The position numbers and the translations under genes were made by a program. Shown one piece after another: positions 9,034 to 17,516 of a stretch of DNA of 64,000 nt (positions are counted from its first letter, which is position 1; each line of letters begins with the position of its first letter). The stretch is from Niveispirillum sp943370215 (GTDB lineage: Bacteria > Pseudomonadota > Alphaproteobacteria > Azospirillales > Azospirillaceae). Below the pieces are notes generated by a model. That model was given only the letters and a program-made list of their open reading frames with translations. It was not told the origin of the DNA and did no database searches. The stretch lies in the NCBI GenBank assembly GCA_943370215.1, contig CALRQC020000019.1, forward strand, positions 38,654 through 102,653, in the 5' to 3' direction.

Positions 9034-10164
9034 TTAGACGGCACCCGCCGCGATCATCAGCGCAGTCGGCCCCCCTTCCGGCCGCAGGGCCCTGCCTTCC
9101 GCGGCACCGCATTGCCGCCAATGCTGGAAACCGGATTCAAGATGACCGGCCCGAACCGCCGCATCCACGTCAGGGTTTGCCGCAAGATAGGCAATCTCAT
9201 TGAATTCCACCGGCTCCACCTCCTGCTGAAGGTATAAACGCAGGAACATCCGCATCATGGCGCCTACCGCCTTGTCTGCGACATGAATGCAGTCGGCAGC
9301 GAAGGCCAGGTGACGGGGGGCCATGGAGATCATGTCGAATGTCGGGAAATAATCCACATCGCCATGGTTTCGCGCAAATACCTCTGCCGCCACCCGCAAA
9401 GTGGATTTTGACAGCATATTGGAAACCAGCACATCGCGCGGCTGGAAACTGCCCCCCAGCGGCACCGGGGATACGGTAACAATCATCTTCATGGCAGGAT
9501 TGAGGGTCTGAAGAATGTCACGAATGCGCTCCAACGCGGCGACATTCTCCTCCACCCCGGTCACTTTCAGAAAATAGCGATCCGGATCGCGCCGGACGCT
9601 GAAATAGCTGGGCGCGGCATTCAAATAATAGCCGGTCTTTGTATCGAACCAAACTTCGTTCAAACCCAACGTCACCACCACCACGGTGGCGGAACGTAAT
9701 CTGGAAAAATACTCTGAAGAAAGATAACGACGTCTTTCCTGAACCTCATCAAAGCCGGATGGCCTTATCTCTGAAACAAGCTGCAGGTCACGCCAATTTC
9801 CGGATGAACCCTCAAAAAAATCCTTACCAAAATCCATATCCTTTAAAATCCACTCCACCTCATTCAGCATGGATTCGGTGGTGAATTTATTCACTATGCC
9901 ATTTATACGAAAAGACCACCCCTTTATCGAATTTATTATTTTCTTACTAAGAACATTCACGCCACAATACATAAGGTGTTCTTCAATGTTTCTGGCAAAA
10001 CAAGATCCAATGCAAAAAAATCTATCCGCCAAGTTCAAGGAAAATTTTGGATTATGCTCTACCTTTGCGAAATGAGAGCCAAACCTCTCCAAATTTTTCG
10101 ACCAGTCCGTGCAGGAAATCCTGGATATATTTTCCCAGGCTCGCAACCCCTGTATCTTGACCAT
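9034..10164 (-). CDS. GSCFA-domain protein with C-terminal NPDV repeat-like module
   Basis: The segment IGSCFARNIEEHL near residue 50 is the signature of the GSCFA family, an SGNH-hydrolase-related group of unknown substrate; VTLGLNEVWFD and a late DCIHVADKAVG (possible catalytic Asp/His region) fit that fold. The last 50 residues, with YLAANPDVDAAVRAGHLESG, resemble a short module found at the ends of glycan-related proteins in proteobacteria. The first two thirds of the gene are clearly AT-richer than its neighbours while the C-terminal third is GC-rich, suggesting transfer or fusion. A surface-polysaccharide role is an inference. Confidence 0.75.
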   Translation of the reverse strand: MVKIQGLRAWENISRISCTDWSKNLERFGSHFAKVEHNPKFSLNLADRFFCIGSCFARNIEEHLMYCGVNVLSKKIINSIKGWSFRINGIVNKFTTESMLNEVEWILKDMDFGKDFFEGSSGNWRDLQLVSEIRPSGFDEVQERRRYLSSEYFSRLRSATVVVVTLGLNEVWFDTKTGYYLNAAPSYFSVRRDPDRYFLKVTGVEENVAALERIRDILQTLNPAMKMIVTVSPVPLGGSFQPRDVLVSNMLSKSTLRVAAEVFARNHGDVDYFPTFDMISMAPRHLAFAADCIHVADKAVGAMMRMFLRLYLQQEVEPVEFNEIAYLAANPDVDAAVRAGHLESGFQHWRQCGAAEGRALRPEGGPTALMIAAGAV

Positions 10165-10282
10165 AGAGATGTTCCAATAAAGGTAGAATAATCATGTTTA
10201 ATTCCTGAAGATAATACCAATCCCCGAGCAAAGACAACAAAAATAAGATCAATAGGCTACCTCATCAGCCTTATAAATGGGT

Positions 10283-11167
10283 TTACTGTTGCCAGCCGAC
10301 GGTGGATGCCGCCGCCAGATGGCGCAGCTTGTCCGGGTTGCGGATGATGTAGACAGCGGTGATGGCATTGCCATCCAGCAATACGGCAATGGTCTGCAAG
10401 GTGCCATCCGGGTGACGGCAAAGGAAACCCGGCAACCCGTCAATCAACCCGCGATACAGCACGGTCGGTTGGGCAAAGCTGTTCTTGGCGGCGATGCCGG
10501 CGAAGAAGCGGGCCACCTTGTCCCCACCCTGCACCGGGTTCAGGGCCGCCCGCGCCCGGCCGCCGCCATCGGTGTACAGCACGGCATCGGCAGCCAGCAG
10601 CCCGCGCAGGCCCGCCAGATCGCCCCCATGGGCGGCGGCCAGAAAGGCGTCGGCAATATCCCGCCCCTTGGCCGCCGCCACCGGAAAGCGCGGCTTGGCG
10701 GCGCGCACATGGGTGCGGGCGCGGGCGGCCAGTTGCCGGCAAGCGGCGGGGTCACGCTCCAGCACCTCCGCCACCGCGTCGAACGGCTGGCCGAACACGT
10801 CATGCAGCAGGAAGGCCGCCCGTTCCAGCGGCGACAGCCGTTCCAGCGCCAGCATCAGGGCCAGGGTCAATTGCTCCCCCTCCTCCAGCGCGTCCACGTG
10901 GTCGATGCTGGGCTCGGGCAGCCAGGGGCCGATATAGGTTTCCCGCCGGGTGCTGGCCGATTTCAACTGGTCCAGACAAAGCCGTGTCAGCAGCCGCACC
11001 AGATAGGCATCGTTATCGCGCACGGCCGCATGGTCGGCCCCGGCCCAGCGCAACCACGCCTCCTGCACCATGTCATCGGCCTCGGCCACGGAACCCAGCA
11101 TCCGATAGGCGATGCGGGTCAGCCGTGGCCGCAGCCGGTTGAAGGTGGCCAGCACTTCCCCGCTCAC
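10283..11167 (-). CDS. ECF41-type RNA polymerase sigma factor with fused SnoaL-like domain
   Basis: A 294-residue sigma factor with regions 2 and 4 in the first 160 residues, then a C-terminal SnoaL/NTF2-like domain. The three ECF41 hallmarks are present: WLPEP (about 82-86) in the linker between sigma2 and sigma4, DGGGR (about 206) and NPDKL (about 277). In this group the fused domain replaces an anti-sigma factor and tunes activity. Its start codon overlaps the stop of the upstream CMD-family gene by four bases, and an ECF41-type promoter precedes that gene. The pair is therefore probably autoregulated. The physiological signal is not known for this group. Confidence 0.92.
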   Translation of the reverse strand: MSGEVLATFNRLRPRLTRIAYRMLGSVAEADDMVQEAWLRWAGADHAAVRDNDAYLVRLLTRLCLDQLKSASTRRETYIGPWLPEPSIDHVDALEEGEQLTLALMLALERLSPLERAAFLLHDVFGQPFDAVAEVLERDPAACRQLAARARTHVRAAKPRFPVAAAKGRDIADAFLAAAHGGDLAGLRGLLAADAVLYTDGGGRARAALNPVQGGDKVARFFAGIAAKNSFAQPTVLYRGLIDGLPGFLCRHPDGTLQTIAVLLDGNAITAVYIIRNPDKLRHLAAASTVGWQQ

Positions 11168-11616
11168 ATCCGCGCTTCCTTGGGATGCACCAGCCGGAAG
11201 CCGACGCCGAACCGGTTCCAGGCATTGATGGTGGCGATCAACAGGGTCAGGTTCACCTGTTCCTCCGGGCTGAACTGGGCCTGCAACAGGGCATAATCGC
11301 CATCGCCTGCCCCGCTATGGGCCAGATCGGTCAGCGCCTCCGTCCAGGCCAGGGCTGCCCGTTCGCGGTCGCTATAAAGCGGCGATTCCCGCCAGGCGTC
11401 CAGCAGGTAAAGCCGCGCCTCTGTCTCCCCCAGCGCGCGGGCGTCGCGGGTATGCATGTTGATGCAATAGGCGCAGCGGTTGATCTGGGAAGCGCGGGTT
11501 TTCACCAGTTCCACCAGGGTCGGGTCCAGCCCCAGATCGGCAATTTTGCCCTCCAGTTCATACATCGCCTTCATGGCGGCGGGGGCGGCTGCCTGGGGGT
11601 TGAGACGGGCTTTCAT
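11164..11616 (-). CDS. Carboxymuconolactone decarboxylase / AhpD-like protein (ECF41 partner)
   Basis: A 150-residue CMD-family protein with the AhpD-type redox centre RCAYCINMH (Cys48, Cys51, His55). Such proteins act in peroxide reduction or related redox reactions. It is the typical target gene of an ECF41 sigma factor, here translationally coupled to it. I choose ATG 11616 behind CCGGAGAG; ATGs at 11634 and 11664 are in frame, but 11664 would lie at the predicted transcription start. Confidence 0.9.
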   Translation of the reverse strand: MKARLNPQAAAPAAMKAMYELEGKIADLGLDPTLVELVKTRASQINRCAYCINMHTRDARALGETEARLYLLDAWRESPLYSDRERAALAWTEALTDLAHSGAGDGDYALLQAQFSPEEQVNLTLLIATINAWNRFGVGFRLVHPKEARM

Positions 11617-11671
11617 CGTGGCTCTCCGGTTCATGGCCCCGGCAACAGATGCCGGGGCCTTCACCGATCAG

Positions 11672-11698
11672 GACGAGATGGCCATCTCCCCTGTGACA
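11672..11698 (-). promoter_or_regulatory. ECF41-type promoter
   Basis: On the minus strand TGTCACA (11698-11692) is followed after 16 bases by CGTC (11675-11672). These match the -35 and -10 elements I recall for ECF41 sigma factors. The predicted start near 11665 leaves a leader of about 50 bases before ATG 11616. Confidence 0.8.
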
Positions 11699-11716
11699 GG
11701 TCGCGCAGAATTATTT

Positions 11717-12310
11717 TCAGCGTGGATCGGTGATCCGCATGGAAGGGCGCTGATCCACCGCCGCAAACCAGGTCGCCAGCACCGGGCAACCCGACCGCCA
11801 ATCCAGATCGGCATGGCGGAAATCCAGATAATCCAGCGCACAGGCGAGTGAGATGGCGCCCAGATCGAACAAGTCGGGCGGCTCCATCGCCTCCAGAACC
11901 GGCAGGCTGCGCCCGATCGCCGCCTTCTGCCGTTCCACCCAGCCGGGGGAGCGTTCGCCCGCCGGGCGGCGGCCTTCGATCACCGCGGCAAAGGCGGCAT
12001 CCATCAGCCCCTGCGCCAGCGCGCTGCGCCGCAGCGCCTGCCAGCGTTCCGGCCCGTCGGGCGCCAGCAGACGGGGGCCGGGCAGCACGCTGTCCAGATA
12101 ATCGGCGATGGCCCAGCTTTCGCCCAAGGCCCAGCCCTCATCTGTCACCAGGGCCGGCACCTTGCCGGCGGGCACGGCCTGATGCAGGGCGGCCGGATCG
12201 GTCCACGGGTCGATCAGCACCAGTTCCACCCGTGCCCCTGCCCGCTTCTCCGCGATCAGCACCCGCACCTTGCGGGCATAGGGGGAGGTCTTGGCAGCAT
12301 AGAGCTTCAT
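11717..12310 (-). CDS. Glutathione S-transferase family protein
   Basis: A 197-residue protein with an N-terminal thioredoxin-fold domain beginning MKLYAAKTSPYARKVRV, where Ser or Tyr near 9-11 is the likely glutathione-activating residue. The cis-Pro region is GKVPALV and is followed by the glutathione-contacting ESWAIADYL. A helical C-terminal domain completes it. Its start overlaps the MFS stop by four bases (ATGA), so the two are an operon. Substrate unknown. Confidence 0.9.
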   Translation of the reverse strand: MKLYAAKTSPYARKVRVLIAEKRAGARVELVLIDPWTDPAALHQAVPAGKVPALVTDEGWALGESWAIADYLDSVLPGPRLLAPDGPERWQALRRSALAQGLMDAAFAAVIEGRRPAGERSPGWVERQKAAIGRSLPVLEAMEPPDLFDLGAISLACALDYLDFRHADLDWRSGCPVLATWFAAVDQRPSMRITDPR

Positions 12311-13488
12311 CGTTCACACTCCTTCCGTTGCAACAAAACCAGCCCGGCCAGGGCCATGCCGCCGGCCAGCAGCAGGACAGCAGCCCCCAGGGCAAACAGG
12401 GGCAGATAGGCCCCGGTGGTGGCGAACAGGGCGGTCATCCCATAACCACCGACGGCCTGGAACAGGGCAAACAGCAGCGTCATCCGCCCCCACAGTGCCG
12501 TATGGCCCGCCGGCCCCGCCAGCAGCCCCGCCACGCCAGAGGCCAGCGCCACGCTGCCGGGCGTCAAGGCCCCTACCAGAAAGGCCGACAGGGCCAGGGC
12601 GGCAGGCGCCGTGCTCAGCAGCGGCAGGCCCACCGCCGCCGCCTTCACCAGCAGCGCGCCCGTCAGGGCCAGGGGAAAGCCGGTGGTTCGGGCCACCCGT
12701 GCCGCCAGCAGCGGCCCCAGCACGGCCCCCAGCCCCAGAATGGTCCAGTAGAAGCCGCCCGCTTTCAGCCCCCAGCCCAGCCCGCGCGCCACGAAATCCG
12801 ACAGAAACAAAGTATGCGGCACAAAGCCCATGCCATCCGCCCCATAGGCGAGCGCGAACAGCAGCAAGGGCGCCATCCCCCTGCCCGTCGCTGCCCCCGT
12901 CACCGCATGGGGTGCGGCCAGCGGCGCCGGCTGCCACTGGCCCCAGGACAGTGCCGCCAGCCCCGCCCCCAGCAGCCCCAGCACGGCCCAGGCCAGCGCC
13001 ACCCCACCGGCCGCCAGCAGTGGCAGAACCGAACCGGCCAGGATGATGCCGAACCCCATGCCGGAGAAAACCAGCCCGGCCAGCATCGGCCTTCTGTCCA
13101 CCGGCACCCGCGCCATCAGCAAGGGGGCCGGCAGGATCATCAGCACGGCCCCCGTCACCCCCGCCAGAAAGCGCCAGCAGCCCAGCCAGACCATGCCACC
13201 ATTCCAGGCACAGGCCCCCAGCGACAGGGTGACCAGCACCAGGGCGGTGCGCAGCACGGGGGCCGCGCCGAAGCGCCGTCCCAGCCCGGCCGCCACCAGC
13301 GCGCCCAGCAGATATCCCGCCAGATTGAACGCCCCCAGCAAGGCCGCCTGCGTGCCGCTGAGCCAGCCCTCCGCCACCATGGCCGGCAGCAGCGGCGTAT
13401 AGGCGAAGCGGCCCAGCCCGACGCCCAGCAGCGTCGCTGTCAACCCGGCCCCCGCCAGCCGCCAGCCTTTCCCGTTTGATCCCACCAT
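12307..13488 (-). CDS. YbfB/YjiJ-family MFS transporter
   Basis: A 393-residue major-facilitator protein with about twelve hydrophobic segments and the family-typical LGVGLGRFAYTPLLP in the first helix. I choose ATG 13488, which has GGAAGGAAGG just upstream; ATG 13512 is also possible. It is divergent from a LysR regulator and coupled to a GST, suggesting efflux of, or resistance to, an electrophilic compound. That is inference. Confidence 0.85.
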   Translation of the reverse strand: MVGSNGKGWRLAGAGLTATLLGVGLGRFAYTPLLPAMVAEGWLSGTQAALLGAFNLAGYLLGALVAAGLGRRFGAAPVLRTALVLVTLSLGACAWNGGMVWLGCWRFLAGVTGAVLMILPAPLLMARVPVDRRPMLAGLVFSGMGFGIILAGSVLPLLAAGGVALAWAVLGLLGAGLAALSWGQWQPAPLAAPHAVTGAATGRGMAPLLLFALAYGADGMGFVPHTLFLSDFVARGLGWGLKAGGFYWTILGLGAVLGPLLAARVARTTGFPLALTGALLVKAAAVGLPLLSTAPAALALSAFLVGALTPGSVALASGVAGLLAGPAGHTALWGRMTLLFALFQAVGGYGMTALFATTGAYLPLFALGAAVLLLAGGMALAGLVLLQRKECER

Positions 13489-13587
13489 CCGGCCCTTCCT
13501 TCCAGAGCCCATCTTTCCCCAGACTTGACATCAGAAAAAATGAAATGTCAGGATAAATGAAATCGCTATTTTTGATGGATTAACGCC
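13489..13587. promoter_or_regulatory. Divergent control region between MFS-GST and LysR
   Basis: This AT-richer 99-base gap contains the dyad GACATCA (13527-13533) / TGAAATGTC (13541-13549) and a TTGACA hexamer at 13525. This is a plausible LysR operator region serving both directions. No binding site can be proven from sequence alone. Confidence 0.4.
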
Positions 13588-14478
13588 ATGGACAGCACCG
13601 ATCTGGCCTTCTTCGCGGCGGTGGTGGATGAGGGCGGGGTGACGGCCGCCGCGCGGCGGCTGAATTGCGTGCAATCCAACGTCACCGCCCGCATCCGCGC
13701 GCTGGAAGCCACGTTGGGCGTGCAACTGTTCCGCCGCAACGGGCGCGGCGTGGTGCCGACCCAGGCAGCAGAGGTTCTGCTGCCCCATGCCCGGCAGGTG
13801 GCCGATGCGCTGCGTGCCGCACGCGCCAGCCTGGATGATCTGCTGAATCCCGGCCAGCCGGCGGGCCGATTGCTGATCGGCAGCATGGAAACCGTGGCCG
13901 CCGTGCGCCTGCCGCCGGTGCTGGCCGCCTATCACCGGGATTTTCCGGCGGTGGAGCTGGGGTTACGCACCGGGGCCAGTCAGCCCTTGTTGATGGAATT
14001 GCTGGCTGGCCAGTTGGATGCCGCCCTGGTCGGCGGCCCGGTCGACCATCCCGCCCTGGTGGTGGCCGACCTTGGGGTTGAACGGATGATGGCGGTCACG
14101 GCGGCCGGTGCCGATTGGCAGACCCTGCTGGCCCGACCGCAGGCCGCGGTGCTGTGCTTTCGCAGCGGCTGCGCCTATCGGGAGCGGTTGGAGGGGCTGC
14201 TGGCCCATCTGGGGGCCACCCAGGTCAGGATGCAGGAATTCGGCACGCTGGAAGGCATTATCGGTGGCGTCTCCGCCGGAATCGGCCTGTCGCTGCTGCC
14301 GGAAGCAGCGGTGGAGCGGTCGCCCCTGCGCCCACTGCTGGCGCTGCATCCGGTGCCGGAGCCCTGGGCCACGGCACCGACGCAACTGGTCTACCGCCGC
14401 GATGCGCTGGTGACAGCGGCCCTGCGCCGCTTCATCGATTATGCCCGGTTAGGCTGGGCAACAATTGCCGGGCAATAA
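13588..14478 (+). CDS. LysR-family transcriptional regulator
   Basis: A 296-residue LysR-type regulator. The N-terminal winged helix-turn-helix (about 1-60) reads GGVTAAARRLNCVQSNVTAR, followed by a linker helix and a periplasmic-binding-protein-like effector domain. It is divergent from the MFS-GST operon, the classic arrangement for a LysR protein and its target. Effector unknown. Confidence 0.92.
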   Translation: MDSTDLAFFAAVVDEGGVTAAARRLNCVQSNVTARIRALEATLGVQLFRRNGRGVVPTQAAEVLLPHARQVADALRAARASLDDLLNPGQPAGRLLIGSMETVAAVRLPPVLAAYHRDFPAVELGLRTGASQPLLMELLAGQLDAALVGGPVDHPALVVADLGVERMMAVTAAGADWQTLLARPQAAVLCFRSGCAYRERLEGLLAHLGATQVRMQEFGTLEGIIGGVSAGIGLSLLPEAAVERSPLRPLLALHPVPEPWATAPTQLVYRRDALVTAALRRFIDYARLGWATIAGQ

Positions 14479-14742
14479 TTACCAGACCATCTCTACCGGT
14501 GGACGGTAGAGCGCCTGTTCGAACAGGCCATTGACCACCCCTTGCAACTGCGCCTGTGCCGCCACCGGCTCCTCCGACGAGACCGACACGCGGGTCAGGG
14601 CCGCGACGTGAAAGCCGCCATTGCGCAGATTTTTCAAGGTGATACGGGCCTCGTCCGCCCGTGACGGATGAATGGCCGCCACGGTCGCCCTGCCTTGCGG
14701 CGGCCGGACAATGAATAAACCGAAATCCGGCACGGCCGGCAC
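14479..14742 (-). CDS. Hypothetical small protein
   Basis: An 87-residue frame starting at GTG with GGGG immediately before it, ending back-to-back with the LysR stop. The content (FGLFIVRPPQGRATVAAIH, then EARITLKNLRNGGFHVAALTRVSV) looks like real protein, but I recognise no family. No signal peptide or membrane segment. Moderate support only. Confidence 0.45.
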   Translation of the reverse strand: MPAVPDFGLFIVRPPQGRATVAAIHPSRADEARITLKNLRNGGFHVAALTRVSVSSEEPVAAQAQLQGVVNGLFEQALYRPPVEMVW

Positions 14743-14801
14743 CCCCTATTGAACTTCCCCGCCCCCGGGAAAGCAAAAGGGGTGCCATCGATAAAATGAT
14801 A

Positions 14802-14837
14802 CCAATCCGCCAAGGGCTTGCCCCTTTGGCGGATTGG
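14802..14837. repeat. Long near-perfect inverted repeat
   Basis: CCAATCCGCCAAGGG pairs with CCCTTTGGCGGATTGG around CTTGC, giving about 15 bp with one bulged base. No T-run follows on either strand, so it is not a standard terminator. It may be an intergenic repeat unit or an RNA-stability element. Confidence 0.6.
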
Positions 14838-14919
14838 AGGTCGGCGACTGCCGGCCCGCGGGCACGTGCCCGAGTAAGCCAAGCTGCCGGAGGCAGCGCC
14901 CGGCGCATGAGGGAACGCA

Positions 14920-14955
14920 AAATCTCCCTTGATCGGTCACGATCAAGGGAGATTT
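14920..14955 (-). terminator. Terminator of ribF
   Basis: A perfect 15-bp inverted repeat AAATCTCCCTTGATC / GATCAAGGGAGATTT around GGTCAC, reading into TTTT on the minus strand. It lies eight bases past the ribF stop codon. Confidence 0.85.
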
Positions 14956-14963
14956 GTATAAGT

Positions 14964-15899
14964 TCAAGCCAGCAACTGGCGGGCCTGGTCGCTATCCTGG
15001 GCGATCTGTGCCTTCAGCACGTCCAGCCCGGCGAATTTCTGTTCCGGGCGCAGGAAATGTAGCAGGCGGACGCGCAGATGCTTGCCATAAAGATCATCGG
15101 CGAAATCGAACAGATGCACTTCCAGCCGTTCATCCGTGCCGTTCACCGTCGGCCGGCTGCCCAGATTGGCCACACCCTTGTGCCAGACCGTCTCCGGCCC
15201 CTGATCCACACCCGCCTCTACGGCATAGACGCCGAAGCGCGGCCGCAGGATATCGCCCAGCAACAGGTTGGCGGTGGGAAAGCCGATGGTGCGGCCGCGC
15301 TTGTCGCCATGTTCCACCCGCCCCTCAATCTCCCAGGCATGGCCCAGAATGGCCTGGGCCGCCGCCACATCGCCGGCCTGCAGGTGCTGGCGCACGCGGG
15401 TGGAGGAATAGATCGTGCCATCGGCGGCAGAGACGGGGTGCACCTCCGTCACCTTGAAACCGTGCCAGCCGCCGGCTTCGCGCAGGAAGCCGATATCGCC
15501 GCCCCGATCATGGCCGAACACGAAATCATGCCCGGCCACCACATGGCGCACACCCAGCCCCTCCACCAGCACCTGCCGCACAAAGGTATCGGCAGAGAGT
15601 TGGGAAAAGGGCCGGTCGAAATGCAGGGCCAGCAGGAAATCCAGCCCCAGCGCCTCCACCAGCCGCGCCTTGATGCGCAGCGGCGTCAGCCGGAACGGGG
15701 GATCGTTGGGGCGGAACAGGCTGCGCGGGTGCGGCTCAAACGCCACCACCCCGGCCGGCACGCCCAGCGCACGCGCCGCCGCCTGGGCCTGTTCGATCAC
15801 AGCACGATGGCCGCGATGCACCCCATCGAAGTTACCCAAGGCCACAGCACCACCGCGCAGGGCGGCGGGCAGATCGGCAGTATGGCGGAAAAGCTGCAT
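14964..15899 (-). CDS. ribF: Bifunctional riboflavin kinase / FAD synthetase
   Basis: Converts riboflavin to FMN and FMN to FAD. The N-terminal nucleotidyltransferase domain shows ALGNFDGVHRGH (about 21-32), and the C-terminal kinase domain shows the GRTIGFPTANL motif. Length 311, normal for the family. It is followed by a strong terminator. The usual neighbour ileS is not in the window. Confidence 0.96.
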   Translation of the reverse strand: MQLFRHTADLPAALRGGAVALGNFDGVHRGHRAVIEQAQAAARALGVPAGVVAFEPHPRSLFRPNDPPFRLTPLRIKARLVEALGLDFLLALHFDRPFSQLSADTFVRQVLVEGLGVRHVVAGHDFVFGHDRGGDIGFLREAGGWHGFKVTEVHPVSAADGTIYSSTRVRQHLQAGDVAAAQAILGHAWEIEGRVEHGDKRGRTIGFPTANLLLGDILRPRFGVYAVEAGVDQGPETVWHKGVANLGSRPTVNGTDERLEVHLFDFADDLYGKHLRVRLLHFLRPEQKFAGLDVLKAQIAQDSDQARQLLA

Positions 15900-16027
15900 T
15901 GGCCCGCGGATCCGGTTTCAGGTTCCATCAAGCATATAGTCGCGAACCGGCCCCCGGGTCCAGCCCCAGCCGTCGCGGGGCTGGACCGTTGCCGGGGCAG
16001 AACGGGACCTGTGCCACAAACAGGCGT

Positions 16028-16789
16028 CTACCGCTGCCCCGCCCAAGTGGTGATGTCAAAATAGACCTTCACCCGTTGCCCATCATTATTCACGAATTCT
16101 AAAACATCGAAAAATTTATTATCCATTGGTACAAATGATTGTACTAAAAACGTCCATCCAGGATAGAGAAAATAGATAGTCTTATATTCCAACGGAACAC
16201 CCTGACCTGAACTCTTTATATTCCATTTAAGAACAAAGGCTGTATCAAAATACAATCCATCACCTGTACTTTCAGGAATATCTCCCCTTGCCCGATAATC
16301 ATCCAACGTTTTGTTCCAGATCGAAATAAACATAGGATCGGCGCTGCGGGCCGCTATATTCAGCCAATAAGGAGCGTGTTGACGAAGATTGGGGTGAGAT
16401 CCAATCAACGAAAATTTGCGCATCTCCCACGCTGCCCTGCCGTATCCCCGTTTGGCGAGGTCGATGAGCATATTAAAATCCGGGGGATCCTGCATACGGG
16501 CCAAGCTATACTGCGCCTCTGGACTACCCAGTTCTGCTGCCTTACGGTAGGCAGCCATTCGTTGCTCATAGTCTTTTGTCGTCTCAGCTTCCGCCAAGAA
16601 AGGCGCTGCGGCTTCGGGCTCAGGCAGTGGGGGAAGGCGGCCCTCCGGCAGATCAGCGATGAAATGCGGCTTTGGATCAATACCGGCCGGCAGGCCCGGT
16701 GCTGGCGGCGGCGGTGGCTCTCTGCCAGCACATCCCGCCAGAAGGACCAGCCCCGCCACCCCCAGAACCCGAATGAAAGCGGATTTCAT
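16028..16789 (-). CDS. Putative lipoprotein with a short Sel1-like segment
   Basis: A 253-residue protein with a lipoprotein signal (LVLLAGC, lipid-modified Cys near 20), a Pro-rich linker (REPPPPPAPGLP) and one weak Sel1/TPR-like stretch (YRKAAELGSPEAQYSLARM). The C-terminal half is aromatic-rich and its DNA is AT-richer than the surroundings. The start has GGGGTGGGGAA just upstream. I do not know its function; an envelope location is the only firm statement. Confidence 0.7.
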   Translation of the reverse strand: MKSAFIRVLGVAGLVLLAGCAGREPPPPPAPGLPAGIDPKPHFIADLPEGRLPPLPEPEAAAPFLAEAETTKDYEQRMAAYRKAAELGSPEAQYSLARMQDPPDFNMLIDLAKRGYGRAAWEMRKFSLIGSHPNLRQHAPYWLNIAARSADPMFISIWNKTLDDYRARGDIPESTGDGLYFDTAFVLKWNIKSSGQGVPLEYKTIYFLYPGWTFLVQSFVPMDNKFFDVLEFVNNDGQRVKVYFDITTWAGQR

Positions 16790-16876
16790 TTCCCCACCCC
16801 ATAAAGCGAAACTGGGGCAAGTTTCCCATCAAGATAATCCGCTTTCAACAGCCGGATATACCCCCAGCCGTTGGGC

Positions 16877-17347
16877 TTATCCCGGCCGGCCGGGCACCAT
16901 CACCATCGCTTCGCCTTCGATCACCACATGATCGGCCACCGTGCAGATGGTGGACAGCAGGGCGCGGCGCTTTTCCGGCACCAGTTCCTGCACCGTCACC
17001 GTGGTGGTCACCGTCTCCCCGATGCGCACGGGGGCACGGAACCGCAATGTCTGGGACATATAGATACAGCCCGGCCCCGGCAGGCGGGTGCCCAGCACGG
17101 TGGTGATGAAACAGGCTGACAGCATCCCATGGGCGATGCGGCCGCCGAACGGGGTCTGCTTGGCATATTCCTCGTTCAGGTGCATCGGGTTGGTATCGCC
17201 GGAAATGCCGGCGAACATCACGATATCGGTTTCGGTGATGGTGCGGGCATAGACACCCTTCATCCCGACATAGAGATCTTCCAGATAAAAACCGGTCAGA
17301 TCGGCCGGGTCCAGCCCGGTGCGCCGGTGCATCGCCACATCATCCAT
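16877..17347 (-). CDS. MaoC-family (R)-enoyl-CoA hydratase
   Basis: A 156-residue hot-dog-fold protein with the hydratase-2 motif: FAGISGDTNPMHLNEEYA carries the catalytic Asp and His, followed by RIAHGMLS. Proteins like this (PhaJ) supply (R)-3-hydroxyacyl-CoA for polyhydroxyalkanoate synthesis or fatty-acid oxidation. It is divergent from a lipase-like hydrolase gene. No pha genes are adjacent, so the pathway is open. Confidence 0.88.
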   Translation of the reverse strand: MDDVAMHRRTGLDPADLTGFYLEDLYVGMKGVYARTITETDIVMFAGISGDTNPMHLNEEYAKQTPFGGRIAHGMLSACFITTVLGTRLPGPGCIYMSQTLRFRAPVRIGETVTTTVTVQELVPEKRRALLSTICTVADHVVIEGEAMVMVPGRPG

Positions 17348-17516
17348 CGATCATCCCTCAATCTTGCAAGCCCTTGATGCCCCAACATTGCTGGCGCCAA
17401 ACCATTTGGCGACATATCCTAATGGGCGAAGGGCGATGCTGCATCGCAGCTTTGACAGGTGGACGATACCCCGACACCATGGGGCGGTCAAATCACGCGC
17501 ACAAGGAAGGGCCTTT

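Noticed and set aside
10277..11296. 339-codon plus-strand open frame
   Set aside because: Antisense to the ECF41 and CMD genes.
11848..13479. 543-codon plus-strand open frame, Arg/Pro/Gln-rich
   Set aside because: Antisense to the MFS and GST genes, which have clear family motifs.
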